Assembly: GCA_030147525.1 (NCBI GenBank)
Contig: JASBVF010000020.1
Coordinates: 1-64,000 of the forward strand
Direction: 5' to 3'
DNA length: 64,000 nt
Origin: Bacteroidota bacterium
GTDB taxonomy: Bacteria > Bacteroidota > Bacteroidia > Chitinophagales > Saprospiraceae
The position numbers were made by a program, and so were the translations under genes. Shown one piece after another: positions 1-7,454 of this stretch. The notes beneath the pieces are model-generated. The model saw only the letters and a program-made list of their open reading frames with translations. It did not search any database and was not told the origin of the DNA. Position 1 is the stretch's first letter, and each line of letters opens with the position of its first letter.

Positions 1-1
1 T

Positions 2-196
2 ACTTCAAAGAACTTCAGGGCATTGGCCCTGCTTTATAACTTTTCGCCATCTTGTCCTGCTGTCACGGATAGGTTCCCTGAGTTGATCAGTCCGGCAGCA
101 AGGTTAAATGGATATATTTTTCATCAGGATTGGTTGCAAAACCTGCTTATAGCCTCGTCTTTAGGCGGTTTTAGGCAGCTACGCAATCCGTTATAA
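2..196 (+). CDS. C-terminal fragment of a transposase-like protein (partial, cut by window start)
   Basis: The frame is open from base 2 to a TAA at 194-196, giving 64 residues with no start inside the window. The residues read like a coherent protein end: an FRALALLYNFSP stretch, then SPAARLNGYIFHQDWLQNLL and a final SLGGFR. The 'SPA-RLN ... H--WLQNLL ... SLGGFR' pattern recalls the C-termini of some bacterial transposases, but I cannot confirm the family without a search. No terminal inverted repeat or target duplication is visible downstream. It could also be the tail of an unrelated hypothetical protein. The open length alone is only weakly significant; the call rests on the residue pattern. 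Confidence 0.4.
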   Translation, partial: TSKNFRALALLYNFSPSCPAVTDRFPELISPAARLNGYIFHQDWLQNLLIASSLGGFRQLRNPL

Positions 197-609
197 TCAG
201 AAAGTTTTAATTGGATATTTTTTCGATGGATACTCGTTAATTCAAGTAATAAACTACTTAACTGTGATTTATTCCTCAAGCCAGAACACCGATTGGCCTC
301 TACTCTCCGCTGACCTATTCCCCTTTACATGTGCCAGTCCCGATGCAATCCAGCGAAAAACAACATCTCTCCCAAAGCCCAACAGATCCATACAGCCCCT
401 ACACACACCAAGCCACAATGACACCCCAAAAGCATCATCCCGACATCCCGGCATTTTTATTTTACCCCAAGTAGTTTTATACGGAAAAAAGAAAAAGATA
501 AGTCTCTCAAAGAAGTTCGGGGTTACGTGTTCAAGTGTGCGGGACAAATATAAAAATCCACTTTTCACCGGCAAATTTTTTCATAGTGATTTTTCGCATT
601 TGTTGGAAG
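197..609. other. gene-free stretch
   Basis: About 410 bases between the partial frame and the first mirrored array. Overlapping open frames exist on both strands but have low-complexity translations and no recognisable start context or domain. An AT-rich 'gggacaaatataaaaa' segment lies near 541. I see no supported gene here. Confidence 0.5.
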
Positions 610-727
610 ATTGTTTGATGGCTGGATTGTTGGATGGTTTGATGGTTGGATTGCTCGATGGCTAACCGGCACAACCATCCAACAATCCAACCATCAAACC
701 ATCAAACAATCCAACCATCAAACAATC
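610..727. repeat. mirrored low-complexity array (GATGGTTGGATTGTTT-type)
   Basis: The left arm (610-663) is built from imperfect repeats of gatggttggattgttt. After about 8 bases the right arm (672-727) is built from the reverse complement (caatccaaccatcaaac). The arms can pair into a long, imperfect hairpin. The following bases 728-737 continue the motif and contain the stop codon (735-737) of the minus-strand gene, so the array sits exactly at that gene's 3' end. A terminator-like role is inference. Confidence 0.75.
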
Positions 728-734
728 TCAACCA

Positions 735-1682
735 TCAAACCCCCTCCCTCACCAGCATCACCTTCAACCTGCTGGAAACACTCGTTTTCACTTTCCAGTC
801 CAGGGTTTGAGTGACGAAACCGGGTTTGGAGATGGCCACTTTATAGGTGCCCGCATCAATCGGGTGAACGTGGACGAATCCTTTTGCGTCGGTCATATAA
901 TGCCGGGTCACAAAACCATATGCGGAAACATGGATAGATACGTTCGGTTGCAGCAGTCCTTCCTCTGCATCTCTGATCCATATTTTGATACCCGCAGCTT
1001 TGGTCCCCAACACCGTCTTTTTGACCTCGGAAAGGATGAATAAGCGGCGCTTGATATCATCGCCTTTAAAGATCAGCTTACCGTCACGACTGATGGCTTT
1101 CCCGGCATCCGATATGGCTTTTATTTTGGCCCACAGCGCATCCGTTTCGTCCGGCCGGCCGGTTTTAACATTGTCATATTGGTCCATGCCCAGGTTAAGC
1201 GCAGCCCCCATCGTAGTCATATCAGTGGCAAAAGCAGCAGGCATAAAACCATCGTCTGCCAGCTTCGTTGCCTGCGTCGTCAAAAAGGTATCAACGCTGG
1301 TAATCATCTTCCTGATATTAGGCCATTCCATTCTTTGAGCGGACGAAACATACCCGGCTCCGGCTTCGACCTTGTATTTGCCCGGATCAATGGGAAAAGC
1401 TGTATCAATATAGCTTTCCAGTTTCGCAAATCCCACTAAATACTCTTTGGTACGCTTTTCATTCATTTCTCGTAGCATGATGCCGGGCATCAGGCGTTGC
1501 TCAAGGTTCGGGATATTCAGCGTTTCGTTTACCAGGTTCATCAATTGCGTTCTGTATATTTCGGTGTAAATTGACTTGAAGCTTGTAAACGATGAGATGT
1601 TAGCCCCGAAATTGACAAACAGTTGTTTGAAAACAGCCAGGAAGTGTGTTACTGACATTCCGTGATTAAAGTTTTTTTCCAT
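735..1682 (-). CDS. hypothetical protein with C-terminal carboxypeptidase-regulatory-like domain
   Basis: A 315-residue protein. The start at 1682 (MEKNFNHGMSV) is preferred over a frame-open ATG at 1814, because the upstream 44 residues are encoded by an inverted-repeat element. Residues 1-220 look mostly helical with no known motif. The last ~75 residues read as a small beta-sandwich of the carboxypeptidase regulatory-like type: VSIHVSAYG, a strand turn around TDAKGFVHVHPIDAGTYKV and a final LKVML strand. No signal peptide is obvious. The gene ends in VREGV, with the stop codon formed by the adjacent mirrored array. Function unknown. The family name applies only to the C-terminal domain and is moderately certain. 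Confidence 0.7.
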   Translation of the reverse strand: MEKNFNHGMSVTHFLAVFKQLFVNFGANISSFTSFKSIYTEIYRTQLMNLVNETLNIPNLEQRLMPGIMLREMNEKRTKEYLVGFAKLESYIDTAFPIDPGKYKVEAGAGYVSSAQRMEWPNIRKMITSVDTFLTTQATKLADDGFMPAAFATDMTTMGAALNLGMDQYDNVKTGRPDETDALWAKIKAISDAGKAISRDGKLIFKGDDIKRRLFILSEVKKTVLGTKAAGIKIWIRDAEEGLLQPNVSIHVSAYGFVTRHYMTDAKGFVHVHPIDAGTYKVAISKPGFVTQTLDWKVKTSVSSRLKVMLVREGV

Positions 1683-1708
1683 AAAATGATTTTGAATAGG
1701 TGAATAAT

Positions 1709-2072
1709 GATGTTTCAGGGATGAGGAACGAAGGACGAGGGATGAGGGATGACACATCCCACATAAACCCTTAAGCTTATGACATAGCATCATAAGCATT
1801 GTACAGATATACATATCACACTACGACGCCGGTAATGCAACGCATTGAGTTTTATACCTGAAGAAAAGCAGCCTGCAAATACCCGGCAATAAACGACTGA
1901 AAATCAGCCCATATGCATACCGGCCTACTCGCAAACCTGCCTGCCCAAGATATAGAGCGTGGCATACTTGACAATAGTGTAACACAACATACTGAACAGT
2001 CCGTGCGACCGTCAAAAGCAAGGCGTTTCATCCCCTCATACATCATCCCTCACGCCTCATCCCTGAAACATC
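1709..2072. repeat. inverted-repeat element with GATGAGGG arms
   Basis: A perfect 17-bp inverted pair (1709-1725 and 2056-2072, gatgtttcagggatgag and its complement) is extended inward by repeats of ggatgagg on the left and by catccct-type repeats on the right. The interior (about 1752-2027) has no convincing gene and holds one copy of the dispersed decamer cctactcgc near 1924. The element lies directly upstream of the minus gene starting at 1682. It may be a MITE-like element or another mirrored array; no target duplication was identified. Confidence 0.6.
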
Positions 2073-2398
2073 GATTTGGCAAAAAATGGAATTTGAAGCT
2101 TTAAAACTTCCAATCGGTAAGATTAAGTTGTTTTCAAAGGGTTCATTCCAGCTTTTTGGTAATTACATATCACCAAATTTAAGGCCAGTTTTTTTCAAAA
2201 TATAAACGTTGAGTAAAGATTTTTTTTTCGTTTGTCAGCGGGCATACATTTTTACTAAAAATGAAAGCTATAGGAATTCATAAAGCCATAGTCAGGAGGT
2301 ACAAATCACCTTATAGGGTAGAGGTTCAGGAAAAAGAAATTTGCCTGTAATGCTCATCTCGCAATTACCGCAAAACCTGTAAGGTTTTTTCAGGAAGA
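2073..2398. other. gene-free stretch
   Basis: About 325 AT-rich bases between the inverted-repeat element and the 21-bp tandem array. It contains T-runs (around 2220-2230) and no supported coding frame or motif. Confidence 0.5.
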
Positions 2399-2400
2399 AA

Positions 2401-2582
2401 TAAAATACCTGGCGATCAGGAACAAATACCTGGCGATCAGGAGCAAATACCCAACGATCAGGAACGAATACCCGGCGATCAGGAACAAATACCCAACGAT
2501 CAGGAACAAATACCTAGCGATCAGGAACAAATACCCGACGATCAGGAACAAATACCCAGCGATCAGGAGCAAATACCCAACA
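2401..2582. repeat. 21-bp tandem repeat array upstream of recF
   Basis: Eight imperfect copies of a 21-bp unit with core gcgatcaggaacaaatacc, varying mainly at the first two bases (gc/ac) and at aac/agc. Because 21 is a multiple of three, the minus strand stays open and reads as a seven-residue repeat (for example LIVGYLF). No plausible start codon or signal precedes it, so I treat it as non-coding. Confidence 0.85.
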
Positions 2583-2699
2583 ACAATAAGTGCCGAATGA
2601 TTTTTTAACAAAAACAGCCTCAACAGCCGTGTAAATTTTCATCAAAAAAACCTCCCGGACAGTCCCATTTTCCACTCTCAATTCTCCATTCCCAAACCG

Positions 2700-2707
2700 T
2701 ACCTTTG
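2700..2707 (+). promoter_or_regulatory. candidate Bacteroidota -7 element of recF
   Basis: TACCTTTG matches the Bacteroidota -7 consensus TAnnTTTG. It ends only four bases before the recF ATG, so the transcript would be leaderless or nearly so. No clear TTTG -33 element is seen at the normal distance. Confidence 0.35.
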
Positions 2708-2711
2708 CCCC

Positions 2712-3815
2712 ATGCACCTGCAAGAACTAAAACTGACCAATTTTAAAAACTACGAATACCAGGCACTGGCGTTTTCGCCCAGCCTCAACCTCATTGCAGG
2801 CCTCAACGGCATGGGCAAAACCAACCTGCTCGACGCCGTCTATTATCTCTGCATGGGCAAAAGCCATTTTCAAGGCACCGACCGCAACGTGGTGCGGCAG
2901 GGCGAAGAGTTTTTCCGCCTCGAAGGTCATTTTGTTTTGGATGAAAAAAAGGAAAGGATCGTCGCCAAGGTCGTGCCCGGCAAGCAAAAAACCATCGAAC
3001 GCAACGACAATGCCTACCCCCGCATCTCCGACCATGTGGGGCTGCTCCCCGTGGTTTTCATGGCGCCCGACGACACGGCACTGGCCCTCGAAGGCAGCGA
3101 AGAGCGCCGCCGCTTCCTCGACAACACCCTCTGCCAGATCGATCACCGCTACCTCGAAGAATTGGTCAACTACAACAAGGTGCTTGACAAACGCAATGCG
3201 CAGCTGCGGCAATTCGGCGAACGCAATAACTTCAACCCGCTGCTGCTCGAAGCTTTTGACCAGCAGCTGACCGGCCCGGCAGCGTACATTCTGGAGCGCC
3301 GCACGAGTTTTATCAAAGAATTCCAACCCGTTTTCAATGAATATTACCGCATCATCTGCGGCGGCGCCGAGGAGGTGAACTGCCGGTATCGCTCACAGTT
3401 GTCCGGCAACGATTTTGCCGCCCTGCTCTCCGAAACCGTAGAGAAAGACCGCATCCTTCAACGCACCACACAGGGCATTCACAAGGACGACCTGGTGTTT
3501 CAGATGAACGACCTTGCGCTCAAACGCTTTGCCTCGCAGGGGCAGCTCAAATCCTTTGTGCTTTCGCTGAAACTGGCACAGTACGAATGCCTGCGCCGGG
3601 AGAAAAACCTCCTCCCCCTCCTCCTCCTCGACGATCTCTTCGACAAACTGGACGACAACCGGGTCAGCCAGCTGATCGAATTGCTGGTGAAAGGCGGCTT
3701 CGGGCAGGTTTTCATCACCGACACGCACCCCGAACGGGCCGAGGAAATGGCTAAAAGCTTTGCAGGAACGTATAAAAAATTTATTATTGCCAGCGGCAAA
3801 GCAGTAGATCCCTGA
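2712..3815 (+). CDS. recF: DNA replication and repair protein RecF
   Basis: A 367-residue RecF, the usual family size. It is an SMC/ABC-type ATPase that with RecO and RecR loads RecA at single-strand gaps in the cytoplasm. Visible motifs: N-terminal LKLTNFKNYE; Walker A GLNGMGKTN at about 30-38; the ABC-like signature region SQGQLKSFVLSLKLAQ; and Walker B LLLLDDLFDKLDDNR near 300. The ATG at 2712 starts the conserved N-terminus directly, which fixes the start. It stands alone between a 21-bp repeat array and ftsE on the same strand, about 170 bases downstream. GC content and codon use are higher than in the surface-protein genes, as expected of a conserved gene. Identification is firm. Confidence 0.96.
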   Translation: MHLQELKLTNFKNYEYQALAFSPSLNLIAGLNGMGKTNLLDAVYYLCMGKSHFQGTDRNVVRQGEEFFRLEGHFVLDEKKERIVAKVVPGKQKTIERNDNAYPRISDHVGLLPVVFMAPDDTALALEGSEERRRFLDNTLCQIDHRYLEELVNYNKVLDKRNAQLRQFGERNNFNPLLLEAFDQQLTGPAAYILERRTSFIKEFQPVFNEYYRIICGGAEEVNCRYRSQLSGNDFAALLSETVEKDRILQRTTQGIHKDDLVFQMNDLALKRFASQGQLKSFVLSLKLAQYECLRREKNLLPLLLLDDLFDKLDDNRVSQLIELLVKGGFGQVFITDTHPERAEEMAKSFAGTYKKFIIASGKAVDP

Positions 3816-3985
3816 TCACCGTTTTTGTTCGTTAATTTACCTTGAAAGCTTAGGCGATTTTATTCCGGGCTCCTTTGTCATCGCCGCATGCGATCCGGCA
3901 CGACCTCGGAGAGGTCGCACATTTGCAGAAAACAAAACATAAACCCCGTCACAACCCCTGATGCCCATAATTTACAAACAACAAC

Positions 3986-4675
3986 ATGACCAACAACACC
4001 ATCGTCCACCTCAGCGACGTAAAAATATACCAGAAGGACAGCCTCGTGCTCGACCAGGTAAACCTCGACATCACCAAGGGCGAATTCGCCTACCTCATCG
4101 GTAAAACAGGCAGCGGCAAGTCGAGCCTTTTAAAAACGCTCTACGCTGCCTTGCCGCTCGCCAGTGGCAGAGCCACCGTCGCCGGTTTTGATCTTAAAAC
4201 ACTCAACCGCAAGACCATCCCGCTCCTTCGTCGCAAACTCGGCATCGTCTTCCAGGACTTCAATCTCCTCGACGATCGCAGCGTGGAAGGCAACCTGCTT
4301 TTTTCCCTACAGGCCATGGGCTGGAAGGATAAATCCAGCATGCAGGCCCGCATCAACGAACTCCTCGAACGGGTGGACCTCAAAGGCAAGAACCATAAAA
4401 TGCCGCACAGCATCTCCGGCGGCGAACAGCAGCGGGTCGTCATCGCCCGTGCCCTGCTCAACCACCCCGAACTCATCATCGCCGACGAACCCACCGGCAA
4501 CCTCGACCCCGAAACTTCCGACGAAATTCTTTTGCTGCTTCGCAAACTGGCCCAGGAAAACGATACCGCCGTGCTCTTCGCCACCCACGATTACCGCATT
4601 CTTGAAAACTTCCCCGCCCGCATCATCCGCTGCCACGGCGGCCGCCTGATCGATGAAGAGGATTTGGTGGTGTGA
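3986..4675 (+). CDS. ftsE: ABC transporter ATP-binding protein, FtsE family
   Basis: A 229-residue ABC ATPase of FtsE/LolD size. Motifs: Walker A GKTGSGKSS at about 39-47; Q-loop in IVFQDFNLL; signature SGGEQQRV; Walker B LIIADEPTGNLD; and H-loop ATHDYRIL. FtsE pairs with the membrane protein FtsX to control peptidoglycan hydrolases at the division site. No ftsX is adjacent; many Bacteroidota encode ftsX elsewhere. The N-terminal region (VVHLSDVKIYQKDSLVLDQV style) fits the FtsE ortholog of this phylum, but assignment to LolD or a MacB-type ATPase cannot be excluded by eye. The stop codon is followed immediately by a tandem array. Confidence 0.85.
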   Translation: MTNNTIVHLSDVKIYQKDSLVLDQVNLDITKGEFAYLIGKTGSGKSSLLKTLYAALPLASGRATVAGFDLKTLNRKTIPLLRRKLGIVFQDFNLLDDRSVEGNLLFSLQAMGWKDKSSMQARINELLERVDLKGKNHKMPHSISGGEQQRVVIARALLNHPELIIADEPTGNLDPETSDEILLLLRKLAQENDTAVLFATHDYRILENFPARIIRCHGGRLIDEEDLVV

Positions 4676-4771
4676 ATGTTGGGTTGAGATGGTTGAGGGG
4701 ATTGAGGGGGTTGAGATGCCCCACAGTTCAAGCAAGAGTTGAGCAGTTCCTCTCAACAATTTCAACCATGC
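4676..4771. repeat. GGTTGAG-type array at the ftsE stop, with partial inverted partner
   Basis: Immediately after the ftsE stop (4673-4675) come repeats of ggttgag/ggattgag (to about 4718), then a short region and a weaker inverted partner (ctctcaacaatttcaaccatgc, about 4751-4771). The placement parallels the mirrored arrays at 610, 6453 and 60087. Confidence 0.6.
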
Positions 4772-5074
4772 ATAAACATTCCGCAGACAAAGCCGTTAGG
4801 CATGGGGCACGTTAGAAAGTTGGCAGGTAATTAGCCTACCGGCTTACTTGCCTACTGGCCTACTCGCATACCGGCCTACTTCTCGTCGCAAGAGCCGCTA
4901 CGCTCAACTCTTGCTCAAACTGTGGGATCATTGAGCAGTTCCTCTCAACAATTTCAACCATGCATAAACATTCCGCAGACAAAGCCGTTAGGCATGGGGC
5001 AAGTTAGAAAGTTGGCAGGTAATTAGCCTACCGGCTTACTTGCCTACTGGCCTACTCGCATACCGGCCTACTTC
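4739..5074. repeat. 144-bp direct duplication with CCTACT(C/G)GC decamers
   Basis: Copies at 4739-4882 and 4931-5074 are identical except for one base noted (ggggcacg versus ggggcaag). Each ends in runs of a roughly 10-bp motif (gcctactggcctactcgc). The second copy leads into further decamers up to the photolyase start at 5106. No coding frame is supported in either copy. Confidence 0.85.
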
Positions 5075-5105
5075 CCCACTGGCCTACTTTAAAATCAACT
5101 TCAGC

Positions 5106-6452
5106 ATGCCGAAAATCAACATCTTCTGGTTCCGCCGGGACCTTCGCCTCGAGGACAATGCAGGGCTTTACCACGCCCTCCGCTCAGAGGCGCCCGTACT
5201 GCCGCTTTTTATTTTCGATAAAAACATCCTCGACGACCTCGAAGACAAAAAAGATGCACGGGTGGAGTTCATCCATCAGGAAATCACCCGCCTCTCCTCA
5301 GAACTTAAAGAACATGACAGCAGCATAGCCGTCCGTTACGGCTTCCCGCAGGAAGTCTGGAAATCCCTGCTGGAAACGCACGACATCGGCGCCGTTTACA
5401 TCAACCACGACTTCGAGCCCTACGCCAAAGACCGTGACGAAGCCATCCGGCAACTGCTGGATGAAAAAAACATCCCGCTTCACACCTTCAAGGACCATGT
5501 TATTTTTGAAAAAGACGAAGTCGTGAAAGACGACGGCAATCCTTACACCGTCTTCACCCCCTACAGCCGCAAGTGGCTCGCCAAACTTGAATCGGAGATG
5601 GTGGAAATGGAAACGCCCGGCGGCGATGAACAGGAGGTTTCTTTCTATCTCAAACCCTACCCTACCGAAAAATATTCCAGTAACTACTTCAAAACCAAAC
5701 CGCTCGACATCCCTTCCCTCGAAGACATGGGTTTTGAAAAAACGGACATTGAATTTCCCTCCAGAACCGTGTCGCAGGGTTTGATCAAAAACTATGGTGA
5801 AACCCGCAACTTCCCCGCTGTCGACGGTACTTCCCGTCTCGGCGTTCATTTCCGTTTCGGCACCATCAGCATCCGGGAAAAAGCCCGCAAGGCACGGGGC
5901 CTCAGCAAAACCTATCTCAACGAACTCATCTGGCGGGACTTCTACGCCGCCATACTCTGGCATTTTCCCCACGTCGTAGGCGGCCCGTTCCGCCGGGAAT
6001 ACGAAGACATCGAATGGCGCAACAAAGACGCAGAATTCAAAGCCTGGTGCGAAGGCAAAACCGGCTACCCGCTCGTCGATGCCGGCATGCGTGAACTCAA
6101 CGCCACCGGCTACATGCACAACCGTGTGCGCATGGTCACGGCCAGCTTCCTCACCAAACACCTGCTCATCGACTGGCGCTGGGGCGAAGCCTATTTCGCT
6201 AAAAAACTTCTTGACTTTGACCTGTCCAGCAATAATGGCGGCTGGCAATGGGCCGCCGGTTGCGGCACGGATGCGGCTCCCTACTTCCGCATCTTCAACC
6301 CCGCCTCTCAATTGGATAAGTTCGATAAAAACCTGAAGTACGTGAAAAAGTGGGTCCCTGAATACGGCACTAACAAGTACCCCGACCCCATCGTCGATCA
6401 TAAAATGGCAAGAGAAAGATGTCTGGAGACTTATAAGCGGGCGTTGAAGTAG
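5106..6452 (+). CDS. phr: deoxyribodipyrimidine photolyase / cryptochrome family, class I CPD-type
   Basis: A 448-residue flavoprotein of the photolyase/cryptochrome family, predicted to split UV-induced cyclobutane pyrimidine dimers using blue light and FAD. The start at 5106 (MPKINIFWFRRDLRLEDN) gives the canonical N-terminal motif; an earlier in-frame ATG would translate the upstream decamer repeats. An N-terminal Rossmann-like antenna domain spans about 1-130. The C-terminal FAD-binding helical domain shows LNELIWRDFY, GYPLVDAGMRELNATGYMHN, and NGGWQWAAGCGTDAAPYFRI followed by FNP. The last motif is the typical class I CPD signature, with GC in place of the common ST. Tryptophans suitable for electron transfer are present. 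Substrate class is inferred from motifs only. Confidence 0.92.
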   Translation: MPKINIFWFRRDLRLEDNAGLYHALRSEAPVLPLFIFDKNILDDLEDKKDARVEFIHQEITRLSSELKEHDSSIAVRYGFPQEVWKSLLETHDIGAVYINHDFEPYAKDRDEAIRQLLDEKNIPLHTFKDHVIFEKDEVVKDDGNPYTVFTPYSRKWLAKLESEMVEMETPGGDEQEVSFYLKPYPTEKYSSNYFKTKPLDIPSLEDMGFEKTDIEFPSRTVSQGLIKNYGETRNFPAVDGTSRLGVHFRFGTISIREKARKARGLSKTYLNELIWRDFYAAILWHFPHVVGGPFRREYEDIEWRNKDAEFKAWCEGKTGYPLVDAGMRELNATGYMHNRVRMVTASFLTKHLLIDWRWGEAYFAKKLLDFDLSSNNGGWQWAAGCGTDAAPYFRIFNPASQLDKFDKNLKYVKKWVPEYGTNKYPDPIVDHKMARERCLETYKRALK

Positions 6453-6902
6453 AGGGTGTGTTTAGGGGTTTGTGTGTTTGTGTGTTTGTGGGGGGCGCCG
6501 TCAGATTTGAGAGAGGCTTACACCCCTGCTCCCTAAAAGGGCAATGTCATTAACTTAAGGTTTTTCGTGGCGAGAACACCCCTGACTTCTAAACATGAGT
6601 CATCCTGAATTTTTTAGTTGTGTATTAGGGTCAAAAGAGCCCCGGAGGGGCGGCTATGTTTGTAGTAAAATGACCAGATAATAAAAAATGGAGCCCCAGC
6701 GGGGCGGCAATCGATTGATGACCGCCCCGCTGGGGCTCCATTTTTGGATAAAATTAATGCTAAAAACATGATCGCCCCTCCGGGGCTAAAATGTTAGCGA
6801 AATTCGGGATGACTCAAATTTAGGGGTCAGGGGTGTAAGCCTCTCAAGTCCAACGACAGCCCCCCGCAAACACACAAACACCCAAACCCCCAAACACACT
6901 CC
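6453..6902. repeat. nested palindromic intergenic region between convergent genes
   Basis: This 450-base gap is a set of nested inverted repeats. The outermost pair is a tttgtgtg array (6453-6496) against caaacaca repeats (6857-6902). Then come gagaggcttacacccctg (from 6511) against caggggtgtaagcctctc (to about 6845), acacccctga...gagtcatcctgaatttt (about 6577-6615) against the complementary stretch at about 6800-6840, and gagccccggaggggcg (6637-6652) against cgcccctccggggct (6773-6787). The centre is a perfect stem-loop at 6684-6745. The outer arrays abut the stop codons of phr (6450-6452) and the CAP gene (6903-6905). Confidence 0.85.
6684..6745. terminator. bidirectional stem-loop terminator candidate
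   Basis: A perfect 24-bp stem (aaaaatggagccccagcggg on the left, continued by gcgg, against its complement on the right) with a 14-base loop. A-runs on the left and T-runs on the right make it a plausible intrinsic terminator for both converging genes. Confidence 0.65.
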
Positions 6903-7403
6903 CTACTTCCTCGCCAGCACCATCGTCCAGTACGCCCCGCTCGTTCCGACGCCTATTTCCCGCAGATTGGGATTTAAAATATTGGCGCAATGCCCTTCGC
7001 TTTGGAGCCAGAGTTGAATGGCCTGCTGTTCCGTAGCGCTGCCTTTCAGTAAGTTTTCAGCATAAAACGTCCAGCGATAGCCGTGCCGGTCGAGACGGTC
7101 ATCGACAAACGAACCATCCGAGCCGGTATGGCTCAGCCTGCCGAGGGCGGCCATATCTTCGCTATGCTTGCGTGCGACCAGAGCCAGGGTATCGTTCCAG
7201 GATAATGCAACAGCCGGTGCGAAACTATTCTTGCCACACTTCCCGCCTTCGCTTCTGGCGTCGTTGACCAGTTTCAGCAACATGGCTTTATCCGGGCTGG
7301 CCGGAGCTTCTTCAAAAAAGGAAAGTTGATCATCTTCAGGGGCGCTGCATGCAGCAAAAAGAACGCTGAGCGTCAGCGTCAGGAGCAAAATATTACGAAA
7401 CAT
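6903..7403 (-). CDS. CAP-domain (SCP/PR1-like, YkwD-type) lipoprotein
   Basis: A 166-residue secreted lipoprotein. The start at 7403 (MFRNILLLTL) gives a typical lipoprotein signal ending in the lipobox LFAAC. A further 16 upstream residues in the open frame are not needed. The CAP fold is shown by HSEDMAALGRLSHTGSDGS, YAENLLKGS, and LWLQSEGHCANILNPNLREI followed by GVG, with the paired histidines typical of bacterial YkwD-like CAP proteins. Their biochemical role is uncertain. It follows the PorE-like gene on the same strand with 51 bases between, so co-transcription is likely. The stop codon abuts the nested palindrome. Confidence 0.85.
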   Translation of the reverse strand: MFRNILLLTLTLSVLFAACSAPEDDQLSFFEEAPASPDKAMLLKLVNDARSEGGKCGKNSFAPAVALSWNDTLALVARKHSEDMAALGRLSHTGSDGSFVDDRLDRHGYRWTFYAENLLKGSATEQQAIQLWLQSEGHCANILNPNLREIGVGTSGAYWTMVLARK

Positions 7404-7454
7404 GTTTAGATTTAAAATTTGACAAACAAGTAAGGTCAAAGCAGGTAACAATGT

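Noticed and set aside
264-814. Plus- and minus-strand open frames of 67-133 residues
   Set aside because: They run through the mirrored array or AT-rich DNA and have low-complexity translations without start context or domain.
2390-2600. 21-bp repeats as a CRISPR array
   Set aside because: The units are contiguous without unique spacers and no cas genes are nearby.
2390-2623. Minus-strand frame encoding LIVGYLF-type heptads, looking like a membrane protein
   Set aside because: It is a by-product of the 21-bp tandem array and has no convincing start.
5298-6401. Long minus-strand frame opposite the photolyase
   Set aside because: Shadow of a GC-rich conserved gene; the plus strand carries all family motifs.
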